From Candidatus Gemmiger excrementipullorum (GTDB lineage: Bacteria > Bacillota > Clostridia > Oscillospirales > Ruminococcaceae), in NCBI GenBank assembly GCA_019115045.1, contig DXEI01000080.1, forward strand, positions 1 through 36,787: a DNA stretch of 36,787 nucleotides, in the 5' to 3' direction. Positions 7,809 through 16,534 of this stretch are shown here, one piece after another. The stretch's first letter is position 1, and the number at the start of each line of letters is the position of its first letter. Below the pieces are notes generated by a model, which worked only from the letters and a program-made list of their open reading frames with translations, was not told the origin of the DNA and did not search any database. The position numbers and the translations under genes were made by a program.

Positions 7809-8951
7809 TTACACAGTCTTTTTGATCTTGCCGGCGCTGTAGGTGTTCAGCGCGGCGTCATCCAGCGCGTGCTCCAGCGCAGCGCCGTCGGCATAGAACT
7901 GGTTTTGCAGTTCCTCGGCTTTCATGGCCGTCAGCAGGTCGTAGCGCTCGGCCAGTTCGGCGGGCGTATCGCTCTTGAGCGGGTCGACGCGGCGCGCGAC
8001 AAGCAGCGAGGTGCCCAGGTCGATGGTCGTCCAGCGGTTCATACCGGCGGCATCCAGCGGGTCGGTCAGGTCGTTGTAGCCCTCCCCGCCGTAGCTGGCC
8101 AGGGTATCGGGCGTAAACAGCTGCGCGCCCGCGTAGTACAAAGCCTGGGCGGCATCCTCCATCGTAGCGCCGATCAGCTCCATCGCCTGCGGCACATAGG
8201 TCTGGGCCGCAGCGTACACCGCCGTGCTGCCGGCGGTCTCGCCGGTCGCGGTCTCGTTCAGCTCGGCGGCGCAGTCGTCCGCCAGGGCCTGGATCTCGGC
8301 CCGCTGGTCATCATCCGCCATGGCGTAGGTGGTGTAGTCGACCAGCGGCAGCTCGATGCTCTCGATATAATAGCAGGAATCGTTGATATAGGCCGTGTAC
8401 TCGTCATCGGTGACCGGCTGCTGGCCGTCGGGGCCGTAGAGCAGCCGCTCGATGGCTTCGGCTTTCTGCGCGTTGAGCAGGAACGCTTCGAGGCTGGCCT
8501 GCCCGATGCCGTTGGCCGCGTAGAGGTCGCCGTTGGACGCCCACAGGCTGGCGGCGCTGTCGGCGGCTTCGGCCGTGGCGGCATCCTCCAGCGTGGCGCC
8601 GAGTTCCGCGAACTGCTTTTCGACGGCGGCGTAATACTCAAGGGCGCGCATCGTCAGCTGGCGGACGTACTCCTCGCCGGTAGCGGTGACTTCCTCGTCG
8701 CCGATGGTGCCGGTGCACTCAGCCTTGAGCACGGTCTTGACGTCGCTGGCCGTCTCACCGGTGGCAAGGTCCGCCAGGCCGGACGCCGTATTGTAGGCGT
8801 TGTACTGCGCCAGCAGGTAGATGCCGGCCGGGATGTCTACGCCGCCGATGCTGCCCACCGACGCAGGCGTGGAAAGGTTACAGCCCGCCAGCGCCAGCAG
8901 CATCGACGCCGCCAGGCCCAGGCTGAACAGTTTGGTTTTGATCGAACGCAT
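7809..8951 (-). CDS. secreted lipoprotein, possibly a diverged SurA/PrsA-like foldase N-domain protein
   Basis: Signal peptide and lipobox LLALAGCN; VGSIGGVDIPAGIYLLAQYNAYN resembles a foldase N-terminal segment; no obvious parvulin motif. Confidence 0.65.
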   Translation of the reverse strand: MRSIKTKLFSLGLAASMLLALAGCNLSTPASVGSIGGVDIPAGIYLLAQYNAYNTASGLADLATGETASDVKTVLKAECTGTIGDEEVTATGEEYVRQLTMRALEYYAAVEKQFAELGATLEDAATAEAADSAASLWASNGDLYAANGIGQASLEAFLLNAQKAEAIERLLYGPDGQQPVTDDEYTAYINDSCYYIESIELPLVDYTTYAMADDDQRAEIQALADDCAAELNETATGETAGSTAVYAAAQTYVPQAMELIGATMEDAAQALYYAGAQLFTPDTLASYGGEGYNDLTDPLDAAGMNRWTTIDLGTSLLVARRVDPLKSDTPAELAERYDLLTAMKAEELQNQFYADGAALEHALDDAALNTYSAGKIKKTV

Positions 8952-9037
8952 GTGATAAGCTCCCCTCTGCCGGGGGGTGCGGCAACGTGTGCGCCCCCCC
9001 TGAACACTTGTGCGGCCCAGGCCGCAACATAGAATGT

Positions 9038-9066
9038 ATTATACCGCGTTTGGCCGTGCATTGCAA
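9038..9066 (-). promoter_or_regulatory. promoter of the lipoprotein gene
   Basis: Minus strand TTGCAA-N17-TATAAT (-35 at 9061-9066, -10 at 9038-9043). Confidence 0.7.
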
Positions 9067-9089
9067 GCCCCGGCGCACCGTGCTATACT
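9061..9089 (+). promoter_or_regulatory. promoter of ung
   Basis: TTGCAA-N17-TATACT (-35 at 9061-9066, -10 at 9084-9089). Confidence 0.65.
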
Positions 9090-9125
9090 GGTAGGTGCTG
9101 AAAAAACTGTGAAAGTGTGAACGCC

Positions 9126-9824
9126 ATGCTGCTGCAAGACCAACTGGCCGCCCTGGCCGCCAGCGACTGGGCGCCGTTTTTGGCCGCCGAGTGCGCCAAG
9201 CCGTACTTTGCCGAACTGGACGCTTTTGTGAGCGAGGCGGCCGCCGCCCGCACCGTCTACCCCGCCCCGCAGGATATTTTTGCCGCGTTTGCCGCCTGCC
9301 CGGCGCGCGGCATCCGGGCGGTGATTTTGGGGCAGGACCCCTACCACGAACCCGGCCAGGCGATGGGGCTGGCGTTTTCGGTGCCGGACGGCTGCAAAAC
9401 ACCGCCGAGTCTGCGCAACATCCACAAAGAGCTGGAAACCGAGTTTGGCCCTGCGCCCGCGCCGCACAACGACCTGACCCCCTGGGCGCGGCAGGGCGTG
9501 CTGCTGCTGAACACCGTGCTGACGGTGGAAGCGGGCAAAGCCTTCTCCCACGCGGGGCACGGGTGGGAGACCTTTACCCACGCCGCGCTGGAATATACAG
9601 CCGCGCAGGCCGACACGCCGCTGGCCGCCGTGCTGTGGGGCAAGCCGGCGCAGCGCTATGCGCCGCTGTTCCGTGCCGCGGCCGCGCACCGGCCGGTGCT
9701 GGTGCTGGAATCCGCCCACCCCAGCCCGCTTTCGGCGTACCGCGGGTTCTTTGGCTCGGCGCCGTTTGGCAAGGTGAACGCCTTTTTGCGCCAGCACGGC
9801 CAGGCACCCATCGCCTGGCTGTAA
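9126..9824 (+). CDS. ung: uracil-DNA glycosylase (family 1); GTG 9117 is an alternative start
   Basis: VILGQDPYHEPGQAMGLAFSVP (GQDPYH motif) and LESAHPSPLSAYRGFFGS (HPSPLS motif). Confidence 0.95.
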   Translation: MLLQDQLAALAASDWAPFLAAECAKPYFAELDAFVSEAAAARTVYPAPQDIFAAFAACPARGIRAVILGQDPYHEPGQAMGLAFSVPDGCKTPPSLRNIHKELETEFGPAPAPHNDLTPWARQGVLLLNTVLTVEAGKAFSHAGHGWETFTHAALEYTAAQADTPLAAVLWGKPAQRYAPLFRAAAAHRPVLVLESAHPSPLSAYRGFFGSAPFGKVNAFLRQHGQAPIAWL

Positions 9825-9849
9825 GGCCCCGCCCCTGCCGTATACCCAG

Positions 9850-9892
9850 AACGCCCCGCCCCTGCGTATCTGCAGCGGCGGGGCGTTTTTTG
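9850..9892 (+). terminator. terminator downstream of ung
   Basis: ACGCCCCGCCCCTGC-GTATCT-GCAGCGGCGGGGCGT followed by TTTTT. Confidence 0.8.
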
Positions 9893-10007
9893 CCGGCAGC
9901 GGTTCCGGCAGCTGCCGTTAGCGCGAGTGTTTCATCGCATAGTACAAGATCATCCGCAGGGAGAGGCGCAGCACAAGGAACTACACATAGGGGCCTCCCC
10001 GCTTGCC

Positions 10008-11330
10008 TCAAAAGCGCTCGACGCCGCCGGGCGTCACGCGGGCATAGACCAGCGGCGGCAGGGCCGGTTGCTCGGCCCCGATGACAAGCCCGCCGCGGTA
10101 CATCTCTTCGGCCGCCGGGAACAGCGCCGGGTCGTCGGCGTACAGCGTGCAGATGGCGTCGCCGGGGCGCACGGCATCGCCGAGTTTTTTGTGCATGATG
10201 ATGCCGGCGGCAAAGTCGATGGCGTCCTCTTTGGTCAGGCGCCCCGCCCCCAGCAGCACGCTGGCGTTGCCGATCTTTTCGACGTCGTTTTTGACGATGT
10301 ACCCGGCCTGCGCGGCCGTGACGTCGTGGCTGTATTTTGCCTTGCGAAACCGCCCGGGGTCGTCCAGGCAGGCGACGTCGCCGCCCTGCGCCGCAAACAT
10401 CTGGCGGCACTTGGCAAAGGCGGAGCCGTCGGCCAGCACCCGCTGCGCCATGGCGCGGCAGGCGGCCTCGTCCCCTTTGCCGGCCAGCATCAGCATGTTG
10501 GCGGCCAGCTGCAGGCAGACTTCGGTCAGGTCGGCCGGGCCTTTGCCCTGCAAGACGGCCATGCTCTCGGCCACTTCCAGCGCGTTGCCGATGCTGCGGC
10601 CCAGCGGCTTGTCCATATCGGTGATGAGCGCCGCGACCTTGCGCCCGTGCGCCGTGCCGATGGCGACCATCTGGCGCGCAAGCTCGATGGCGTCGTCGAG
10701 CGTTTTCATAAACGCGCCGTCGCCCATCGTCACATCCAGCAGGATGGCGTCTGAGCCGGCGGCCAGTTTTTTGCTCATGATGGAGGACGCGATGAGCGGG
10801 ATGCAGCCCACCGTCGCCGTCACGTCGCGCAACGCGTACATCTTTTTGTCAGCCACGGCGATCTGCCCGCTCTGGCCGATGACCGCGATGCCGATTTCGT
10901 TGACCTGGCGGAAAAACTCCTCCTGCGTCAGGCTGGTGCGGGTGCCGGGCACGGCCTCCATCTTGTCGATGGTGCCGCCGGTATGGCCCAGGCCGCGGCC
11001 GCTCATTTTGGCGATCTTGACGCCGCAGGCCGCCACCACCGGCGCGATGACCAGCGTGGTTTTGTCGCCGACGCCGCCGGTGGAGTGTTTGTCCACCTTG
11101 ATGCCCGCAATGGCCGAGAGGTCTACCATCTCGCCCGAGCGGGCCATGACCTCAGTCAATGCCGCGGTCTCGGCATCCGCCATGCCGCGCAGGTAGATGG
11201 CCATCAGCAGCGCCGACATCTGGTAGTCAGGCACAGTGCCGGCCACATACCCGTTTACGGCAAAGGCCAGTTCTTCGCGGGTCAACGTGCCGCCGTCCCG
11301 TTTTTTGGCAATGATATCGTACATGCGCAT
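10008..11330 (-). CDS. pdp: pyrimidine-nucleoside / thymidine phosphorylase
   Basis: MRMYDIIAKKRDGGTLTREEL...KVDKHSTGGVGDKTTLVIAPVVAACG...SGRGLGHTGGTIDKMEAVPG; GGAGG upstream of ATG 11330. Confidence 0.95.
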   Translation of the reverse strand: MRMYDIIAKKRDGGTLTREELAFAVNGYVAGTVPDYQMSALLMAIYLRGMADAETAALTEVMARSGEMVDLSAIAGIKVDKHSTGGVGDKTTLVIAPVVAACGVKIAKMSGRGLGHTGGTIDKMEAVPGTRTSLTQEEFFRQVNEIGIAVIGQSGQIAVADKKMYALRDVTATVGCIPLIASSIMSKKLAAGSDAILLDVTMGDGAFMKTLDDAIELARQMVAIGTAHGRKVAALITDMDKPLGRSIGNALEVAESMAVLQGKGPADLTEVCLQLAANMLMLAGKGDEAACRAMAQRVLADGSAFAKCRQMFAAQGGDVACLDDPGRFRKAKYSHDVTAAQAGYIVKNDVEKIGNASVLLGAGRLTKEDAIDFAAGIIMHKKLGDAVRPGDAICTLYADDPALFPAAEEMYRGGLVIGAEQPALPPLVYARVTPGGVERF

Positions 11331-11364
11331 CGCAATGCGCCTCCTTTCCGGCGGGGACCGCCAA

Positions 11365-11412
11365 ACACAGAAATGCCGCCCGGGGACGGCATTTCTGTAC
11401 AAGTTTCTGTGT
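11365..11412. repeat. intergenic inverted repeats with two alternative pairings, between transporter permease gene and pdp
   Basis: ACAGAAATGCC (11367-11377)/GGCATTTCTGT (11388-11398); alternative ACACAGAAA (11365-11373)/TTTCTGTGT (11404-11412). Confidence 0.7.
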
Positions 11413-11423
11413 GGGCGGCGCCG

Positions 11424-12341
11424 TCAGCGGCTGCCCTTGTCGTAGGGGATGCCCTCGGCTTTGGGGGCCATGCTGTTTTTGCTGGTGAAGGCCAGAATGA
11501 CCATCGAGGCAATGAACGGCATCATGTTGTAGATGTTGGACGACCACCCCAGCTGCGAGAGCACGGTGGCGTCGGCAATGTTGGCCAGGCTCTTGAAGAC
11601 AGCAAAGAACATCGCCGCGCCAAAGATGTGCACAGGCTTCCACTGGCCGAAGATCATGACCGCCAGCGCCAGGAAACCGGTGCCGGCCACGCCGACCTCA
11701 AAGCTCCAGGTCTGCACGCTGGGGATGATATAAGCCAGGCCGCCGATGCCGCCCAGCAGGCCCGAGATCAGCACGCCGGCGTAGCGCATTTTGTAGACGT
11801 TGATGCCCACGGAATCCGCCGCCTGGGGGTGCTCGCCGCAGGCGCGCAGGCGCAGGCCAAAGCGCGTCTTGTACATGACGATGTAGCTGATGACGAGCAG
11901 CGCGATGCCCAGCGGGATGAAGATGTTGAGTTCAAGGTCGCCGATCTTGAACAGGAAGGCGCTGTTGGTGTAGCTGACCTTGGAGGAGGTGGAGCCGTTA
12001 TAATTCTTGGCCAGGATGACCGCCAGCGCCGTGGCCAGCATGTTGAGCGCTGTGCCGCCTATGGTTTGGTCGGCCTTTAGGTGTATGGAGGCAAACGCCA
12101 GCAGCAGCGCGTAGACCATGCCGGAAAGCGCCGCCACCAGCACCGAAAGCGTTACCACCAGCCAGGGCGCGGTGCCGGTGGGCAGCATGGCGACGGTGAG
12201 CACGCCGCCCAGGCCGCCGATGACCATGATGCCCTCGAGCGCGATGTTGATGATGCCGGAGTGTTCGCTGAACATGCCGCCCAGCGCCACCAGCATCAGC
12301 ACGATGCCGTACAGCAGCGTATATTTGATGAGTAACAGCAT
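11424..12341 (-). CDS. nucleoside-type ABC transporter permease (NupC/YufQ-like)
   Basis: Hydrophobic ORF with GGMFSEHSGIINIALEGIMVIGGLGG; adjacent to BMP, ATPase and second permease. Confidence 0.9.
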   Translation of the reverse strand: MLLLIKYTLLYGIVLMLVALGGMFSEHSGIINIALEGIMVIGGLGGVLTVAMLPTGTAPWLVVTLSVLVAALSGMVYALLLAFASIHLKADQTIGGTALNMLATALAVILAKNYNGSTSSKVSYTNSAFLFKIGDLELNIFIPLGIALLVISYIVMYKTRFGLRLRACGEHPQAADSVGINVYKMRYAGVLISGLLGGIGGLAYIIPSVQTWSFEVGVAGTGFLALAVMIFGQWKPVHIFGAAMFFAVFKSLANIADATVLSQLGWSSNIYNMMPFIASMVILAFTSKNSMAPKAEGIPYDKGSR

Positions 12342-12342
12342 A

Positions 12343-13479
12343 TCACTTGCCCTCCTTCCCGGCAGGTTTGCCCTTGCCCTGCATCCAGCGGCCGATAAGG
12401 CTGCGGAACAGCATGGCGAACGCGCACAGGTAGATGATGATGCCGGAGATCATATCGGCGATCTCGGCCGGGAAGTAGCGTGTGGGCAGGAAGGAACCGC
12501 CGATGGTGATGTGGGAGATGAACAGCGAGGAGAAGATGGTGCCGATGGGGTGCGAGGACGCCAGCAGCGCCGTGGCAATGCCGTTGAAGCCCATGGCCGG
12601 CAGCGTGGTGGTGTTGAGGGGGTTCCACTCGGCCCCGCCGGAAAGGTACAGCAGCCCCGCGCCGAAACCGGCCAATGCGCCGGCAATGGTCATCGAGAGG
12701 ATGATGTTCTTTTTCTCATTGATGCCGGCGTAGCGCGCGGCGTCCTTGTTGAGGCCGACGGCCTTGAGCTCATAGCCGAAGGTAGTCTTTTCCAGGATGA
12801 CCCAGATAAGGACGGCCACCGCGATGGCCAGGAAGATGGCGATGGTGTTGGAGGTGGTGCCGAACAGATCCGAGAGCCCGGCCGAGGGGATGACCGAGGA
12901 AGGCGAAGTGGAAGCCACCTTCCAGGTGCGGGTGTTGTTGGCGTCGTACATCACGCCGGAGCCGCGGCCATAGATGATCTCGCAGACGAGGTAGAGACCG
13001 ATCCAGTTGAACATGATGGAGGTGATGACCTCGTTGATGTTGAGGTAGGCCTTAAAGATGCCGGGGATGGCCCCCCACACAGCGCCGAACAGCGCCGACG
13101 CCAGCAGACAGATGAACCACGGCAGGTGCAGCACCAGCGCGCAGTACAACCCGCCGAAGGCGCCCAGCGTATACTGCCCGGCCGCACCGATGTTGAACAG
13201 ACCGGTCTTAAAGGCAAACGCCACCGAAAGGCCGGTCATGATGAGCGGCGCGCCGTTGACCAGCGTGCGGCCGACACCGTAGGGGAAGTCATAAAAACCG
13301 CCCTGGATGATGCGCACAAAGCCCTGGTCCCAGGCGTGTTCGGGGTTGATGATGAGCAGTACGATAAGGCCCACCAGCAACCCGATGAGGATGCACAGCA
13401 GCGCCGCCAGCACCGTGTTGACGCTTTGGCGCAGCCTGGCCTGTGCGTCAAGACTTTTGGCCGTTTTTTGCTTTGCCAT
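12343..13479 (-). CDS. nucleoside-type ABC transporter permease (NupB/YufP-like)
   Basis: Multi-TM ORF with [29 protein letters not shown]; tightly packed with the ATPase gene. Confidence 0.9.
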   Translation of the reverse strand: MAKQKTAKSLDAQARLRQSVNTVLAALLCILIGLLVGLIVLLIINPEHAWDQGFVRIIQGGFYDFPYGVGRTLVNGAPLIMTGLSVAFAFKTGLFNIGAAGQYTLGAFGGLYCALVLHLPWFICLLASALFGAVWGAIPGIFKAYLNINEVITSIMFNWIGLYLVCEIIYGRGSGVMYDANNTRTWKVASTSPSSVIPSAGLSDLFGTTSNTIAIFLAIAVAVLIWVILEKTTFGYELKAVGLNKDAARYAGINEKKNIILSMTIAGALAGFGAGLLYLSGGAEWNPLNTTTLPAMGFNGIATALLASSHPIGTIFSSLFISHITIGGSFLPTRYFPAEIADMISGIIIYLCAFAMLFRSLIGRWMQGKGKPAGKEGK

Positions 13480-13482
13480 GGT

Positions 13483-15030
13483 TTACTGCGCCCCCTTTCC
13501 CTGTTTTTTGGCGCCTGCCATGTACAGGCCCAGTTCCTCGACCGTGGTGGTCTTGGGGTCAAACTCGCCGACGATCTCGCCCTCGTACATCACAAGGATG
13601 CGGTCGGAGAGGTTCATGACTTCGTCCAGTTCCAAACTGACGAGCAGCACGGCCGTGCCGCGGTCGCGCTCGGCCACGATCTGTTTGTGGATATACTCGA
13701 TCGCGCCGACGTCAAGGCCGCGGGTAGGCTGCACGGCTACCAGCAGCTTGGGGTCTTTGTCGATCTCGCGCGCGATGATGGCTTTTTGCTGGTTGCCGCC
13801 CGACATGCTGCGGGCAATGGTCACACTGCCCTGGCCGCTGCGCACGTCGTACTGTTCGATCAGCTTGTCGGCGTAGGCGCGCACCTCGCCCTGTTTGATG
13901 AAGCCGTGGTTTTGGAACGCGGGCTCCCAATAGCGCTGCAGAACAAGATTTTTCTCCAGCGTATAATCCAGCACCAGGCCGTGTTTGTGGCGGTCCTCCG
14001 GGATATGGCTCATGCCGTCTTTGGAGCGCTGGCGGATGGAGGCGTGGGTGATATCCTGCCCGCACAGCGTCAGAGAGCCGCCGGTGACTTTTTCCAGCCC
14101 CGTCAGGCCGTAGACCAGCTCGGTCTGGCCGTTGCCCTCGATGCCCGCCAGGCAGACGATCTCGCCGGCGTGCACGGTAAAGCTGACGTCGCGCACGGCG
14201 TCCTTTTTGTGTACGCGGCCCGGCACCTTGAGGTCCTTGACCTGCAGCACCGGCTCGCCTGGCTTGGCGGGGGCTTTTTCGACGGCAAACTGCACGTCGC
14301 GCCCGACCATCATGCGGGAGAGTTCCTCTTTGGTGGTCTTGGCGATCTCCACCGTGCCGATGCCCTTGCCCTTGCGCAGCACGGTGCAGCGGTCGGCCAC
14401 GGCCATGATCTCGTTGAGTTTGTGGGTGATGAACAGAATACTCTTGCCCTCTTTTTTGAACCCGCGCATGATCTCCATCAATTCGTCGATCTCCTGCGGG
14501 GTCAGCACGGCCGTGGGTTCGTCAAAGATCAGGATCTCGTTGTCGCGGTAGAGCATTTTCAGAATTTCCACGCGCTGCTGCATACCGACCGAGATATCGC
14601 TGATCAGCGCATCGGGGTCGACGCGCAGGCCGTATTTTTCCGAGAGTTCCACCACGCGCTTGCGGGCGGCGCTTTTTTGCAAAAAGCCCGCCTTGCAGGG
14701 CTCGACGCCCAGCATAATGTTGTCGAGCACGCTGAAACACTCGACCAGTTTAAAATGCTGGTGCACCATGCCGATGCCCAGCGCATTGGCGTCGTTGGGG
14801 TCCTTGATGCGGACCTCCTCGCCATTTTTTTTGATCGTGCCCTGTTCGGGCTGGTACAGACCGAACAGAACGCTCATCAGCGTGGATTTGCCCGCACCGT
14901 TTTCGCCCAGCAGGGCGTGTACCTCGCCGCGGCGCAGCTGCAGGGTGACATCATCGTTGGCCTTGATGCCGGGGAATTCCTTGGTGATGTGCAGCATTTC
15001 GATCACGAAATCCTCTGCCAATCCGCTCAC
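13483..15030 (-). CDS. ABC transporter ATP-binding protein, duplicated sugar/nucleoside-type (NupA/YufO-like)
   Basis: Walker [21 protein letters not shown], second half [36 protein letters not shown]. Exact start ambiguous (GTG 15030 versus a downstream TTG/GTG/ATG). Confidence 0.93.
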   Translation of the reverse strand: MSGLAEDFVIEMLHITKEFPGIKANDDVTLQLRRGEVHALLGENGAGKSTLMSVLFGLYQPEQGTIKKNGEEVRIKDPNDANALGIGMVHQHFKLVECFSVLDNIMLGVEPCKAGFLQKSAARKRVVELSEKYGLRVDPDALISDISVGMQQRVEILKMLYRDNEILIFDEPTAVLTPQEIDELMEIMRGFKKEGKSILFITHKLNEIMAVADRCTVLRKGKGIGTVEIAKTTKEELSRMMVGRDVQFAVEKAPAKPGEPVLQVKDLKVPGRVHKKDAVRDVSFTVHAGEIVCLAGIEGNGQTELVYGLTGLEKVTGGSLTLCGQDITHASIRQRSKDGMSHIPEDRHKHGLVLDYTLEKNLVLQRYWEPAFQNHGFIKQGEVRAYADKLIEQYDVRSGQGSVTIARSMSGGNQQKAIIAREIDKDPKLLVAVQPTRGLDVGAIEYIHKQIVAERDRGTAVLLVSLELDEVMNLSDRILVMYEGEIVGEFDPKTTTVEELGLYMAGAKKQGKGAQ

Positions 15031-15056
15031 GCTCCTTTCTTGCTTCGATTAGACTT

Positions 15057-15085
15057 ATTATACAATTTTTTACCGGCTTTCACAA
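15057..15085 (-). promoter_or_regulatory. promoter of the nucleoside ABC transporter operon
   Basis: Minus strand TTGTGA-N17-TATAAT (-35 at 15080-15085, -10 at 15057-15062). Confidence 0.75.
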
Positions 15086-15113
15086 GTTATTTGGCCGATT
15101 TTTCTGGAACTGT

Positions 15114-15129
15114 TTGTACAAATGTACAA
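15114..15129. promoter_or_regulatory. operator-like palindrome TTGTACA-AA-TGTACAA
   Basis: Perfect 16-bp palindrome-like element upstream of the transporter -35; shares TTGTA-N6-TACAA with 1948-1963. Confidence 0.5.
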
Positions 15130-15158
15130 TGCGGCGGCCCCAGCCCCCAAATGGCAGC

Positions 15159-15191
15159 AAAAAGCGGGCGTCCGCTTGCGCGGACGCCCGC
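15159..15191 (-). terminator. terminator downstream of BMP lipoprotein gene
   Basis: Minus strand GCGGGCGTCCGC-GCAA-GCGGACGCCCGC-TTTTT. Confidence 0.85.
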
Positions 15192-15204
15192 CCGGGTGTG
15201 CAGA

Positions 15205-16389
15205 TCACTGCTGATAATCCACGGTGGTGAACTCGCTGACCGTGGGCTCGGTGTCGGAGCTGTTGCTGATGGTGACCTCGCCGGAGCGGATCTTCTCCAG
15301 CAGGGCGGTGTACTCGTCCTGGGTGAAGGTGGTGAAGCACCAGCTGGTCTCGGCGGTGGGCAGGCCGACATAGTCGCCTTCCTCCAGACCGTAGTTGCCG
15401 TTGGTGCCGCCGATGGTATCCCAGGTGCCGGCCGCCGCGTGGTCAAGCGCGTCGGTAACGGCCTCGCCCAGGCCCTTCATGGCGGAGGTCAGGAACGGGT
15501 TGTAGCTGTAAGCGCCGTCGGCCACGCCGTTTTCGCCAACGTAGTGCTGGTCAACGTCAACGCCGATGACCATGCCCTCGCTCTTGACGGCAGCCTCGAC
15601 CGCGCTGGTGTAAATGCCACCGCCGCAGGCGAAGACGACCTCGGTGCCGTTCTGGTACCAGCTCTCCATCTTGGCGGTGATGTTGGCATCGCCAAAGAAC
15701 TGGTTGCCGTACCAGTAGTTGATGCTGACGTTGGTGCCCAGCTCCTGCGCAGCGGCGTCAGCGCCCTGCACGAAGCCGTAGCCGTAACGGATAACGGCGG
15801 GCACAGCCTGGCCGCCCAGGAAGCCCAGCTGGGTGAAGCCGTCCTTGACGGCGGCGTAACCGGCCAGGTAGCCGGCCTGCTCCTCTTTAAAGGTGATGCA
15901 GTAGACGTTGGCGGGGATCTCCTCGGTGCCGATGTCGGCCGCGGTGATGTCCACGCCGACGAAGTTGACGTCGGGGTACTCGGTGGAGGCCCAGGCGATG
16001 GAGGAGCCGTACAGGTAGCCGACGCAGACGATGGTGTCGGCGCCGTCATTCACGGCGTTGCGGATCAGGGTCTGGCGATCCTCGTCCGAGGGATCGTCCG
16101 GCGGCAGGTAGTAGTCGGTGTCAACGCCGTTGGTCTCGCCGTAGGCGACGATGGCGTCCCAGCAGCCCTGGTTGAAGCTCTCGTCGTCGATGGTGCCGAC
16201 GTCGCAGACCTGCGCGATCTTGGCAATACCGGCGGAAGCCTCTTCGCCCACGGCCTCCTCGGCCGTAGCTTCGGTGCTGGTGCTCTCGGTCGCCGTGCTG
16301 TCAGCCGTGGAAGCCGCGTCGTTGCCGCCGCAGGCAGCCAGGGACAGCGCCATGCTGGCCGCCATGACCAGTGCAAGCAATTTCTTCAT
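15205..16389 (-). CDS. BMP-family (PnrA-like) nucleoside-binding lipoprotein
   Basis: Lipobox SLAACGG; VGTIDDESFNQGCWDAI (conserved BMP D-x-S-F-N-Q motif); FKEEQAGYLAGYAAV. Confidence 0.9.
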   Translation of the reverse strand: MKKLLALVMAASMALSLAACGGNDAASTADSTATESTSTEATAEEAVGEEASAGIAKIAQVCDVGTIDDESFNQGCWDAIVAYGETNGVDTDYYLPPDDPSDEDRQTLIRNAVNDGADTIVCVGYLYGSSIAWASTEYPDVNFVGVDITAADIGTEEIPANVYCITFKEEQAGYLAGYAAVKDGFTQLGFLGGQAVPAVIRYGYGFVQGADAAAQELGTNVSINYWYGNQFFGDANITAKMESWYQNGTEVVFACGGGIYTSAVEAAVKSEGMVIGVDVDQHYVGENGVADGAYSYNPFLTSAMKGLGEAVTDALDHAAAGTWDTIGGTNGNYGLEEGDYVGLPTAETSWCFTTFTQDEYTALLEKIRSGEVTISNSSDTEPTVSEFTTVDYQQ

Positions 16390-16419
16390 GGTTTTGTTCT
16401 CCTTTGTTCCAAAAAAGGT

Positions 16420-16444
16420 CCGGGCAGGGCGGTTCCCTGCCCGG
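16420..16444 (-). terminator. terminator-like hairpin at the 5' end of the BMP lipoprotein transcript
   Basis: Minus strand CCGGGCAGGG-AACCG-CCCTGCCCGG then ACCTTTTTT; lies between the -10 and the start codon. Confidence 0.6.
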
Positions 16445-16454
16445 TATAAATATC

Positions 16455-16483
16455 AGTATAGCCCATCTGCCCCGGTTTTGCAA
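16455..16483 (-). promoter_or_regulatory. promoter of BMP lipoprotein gene
   Basis: Minus strand TTGCAA-N17-TATACT. Confidence 0.65.
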
Positions 16484-16534
16484 TGAAAAATTCGACACAA
16501 TTCCATTACAAAACTTTGACAATTGTACAGCCGC

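Noticed and set aside
12118-16449. 1443-aa plus-strand ORF spanning the ABC transporter and BMP genes
   Set aside because: Antisense to four clearly homologous genes; the translation is low-complexity and shows no family motifs. Long open antisense frames are expected with this GC-rich codon usage.
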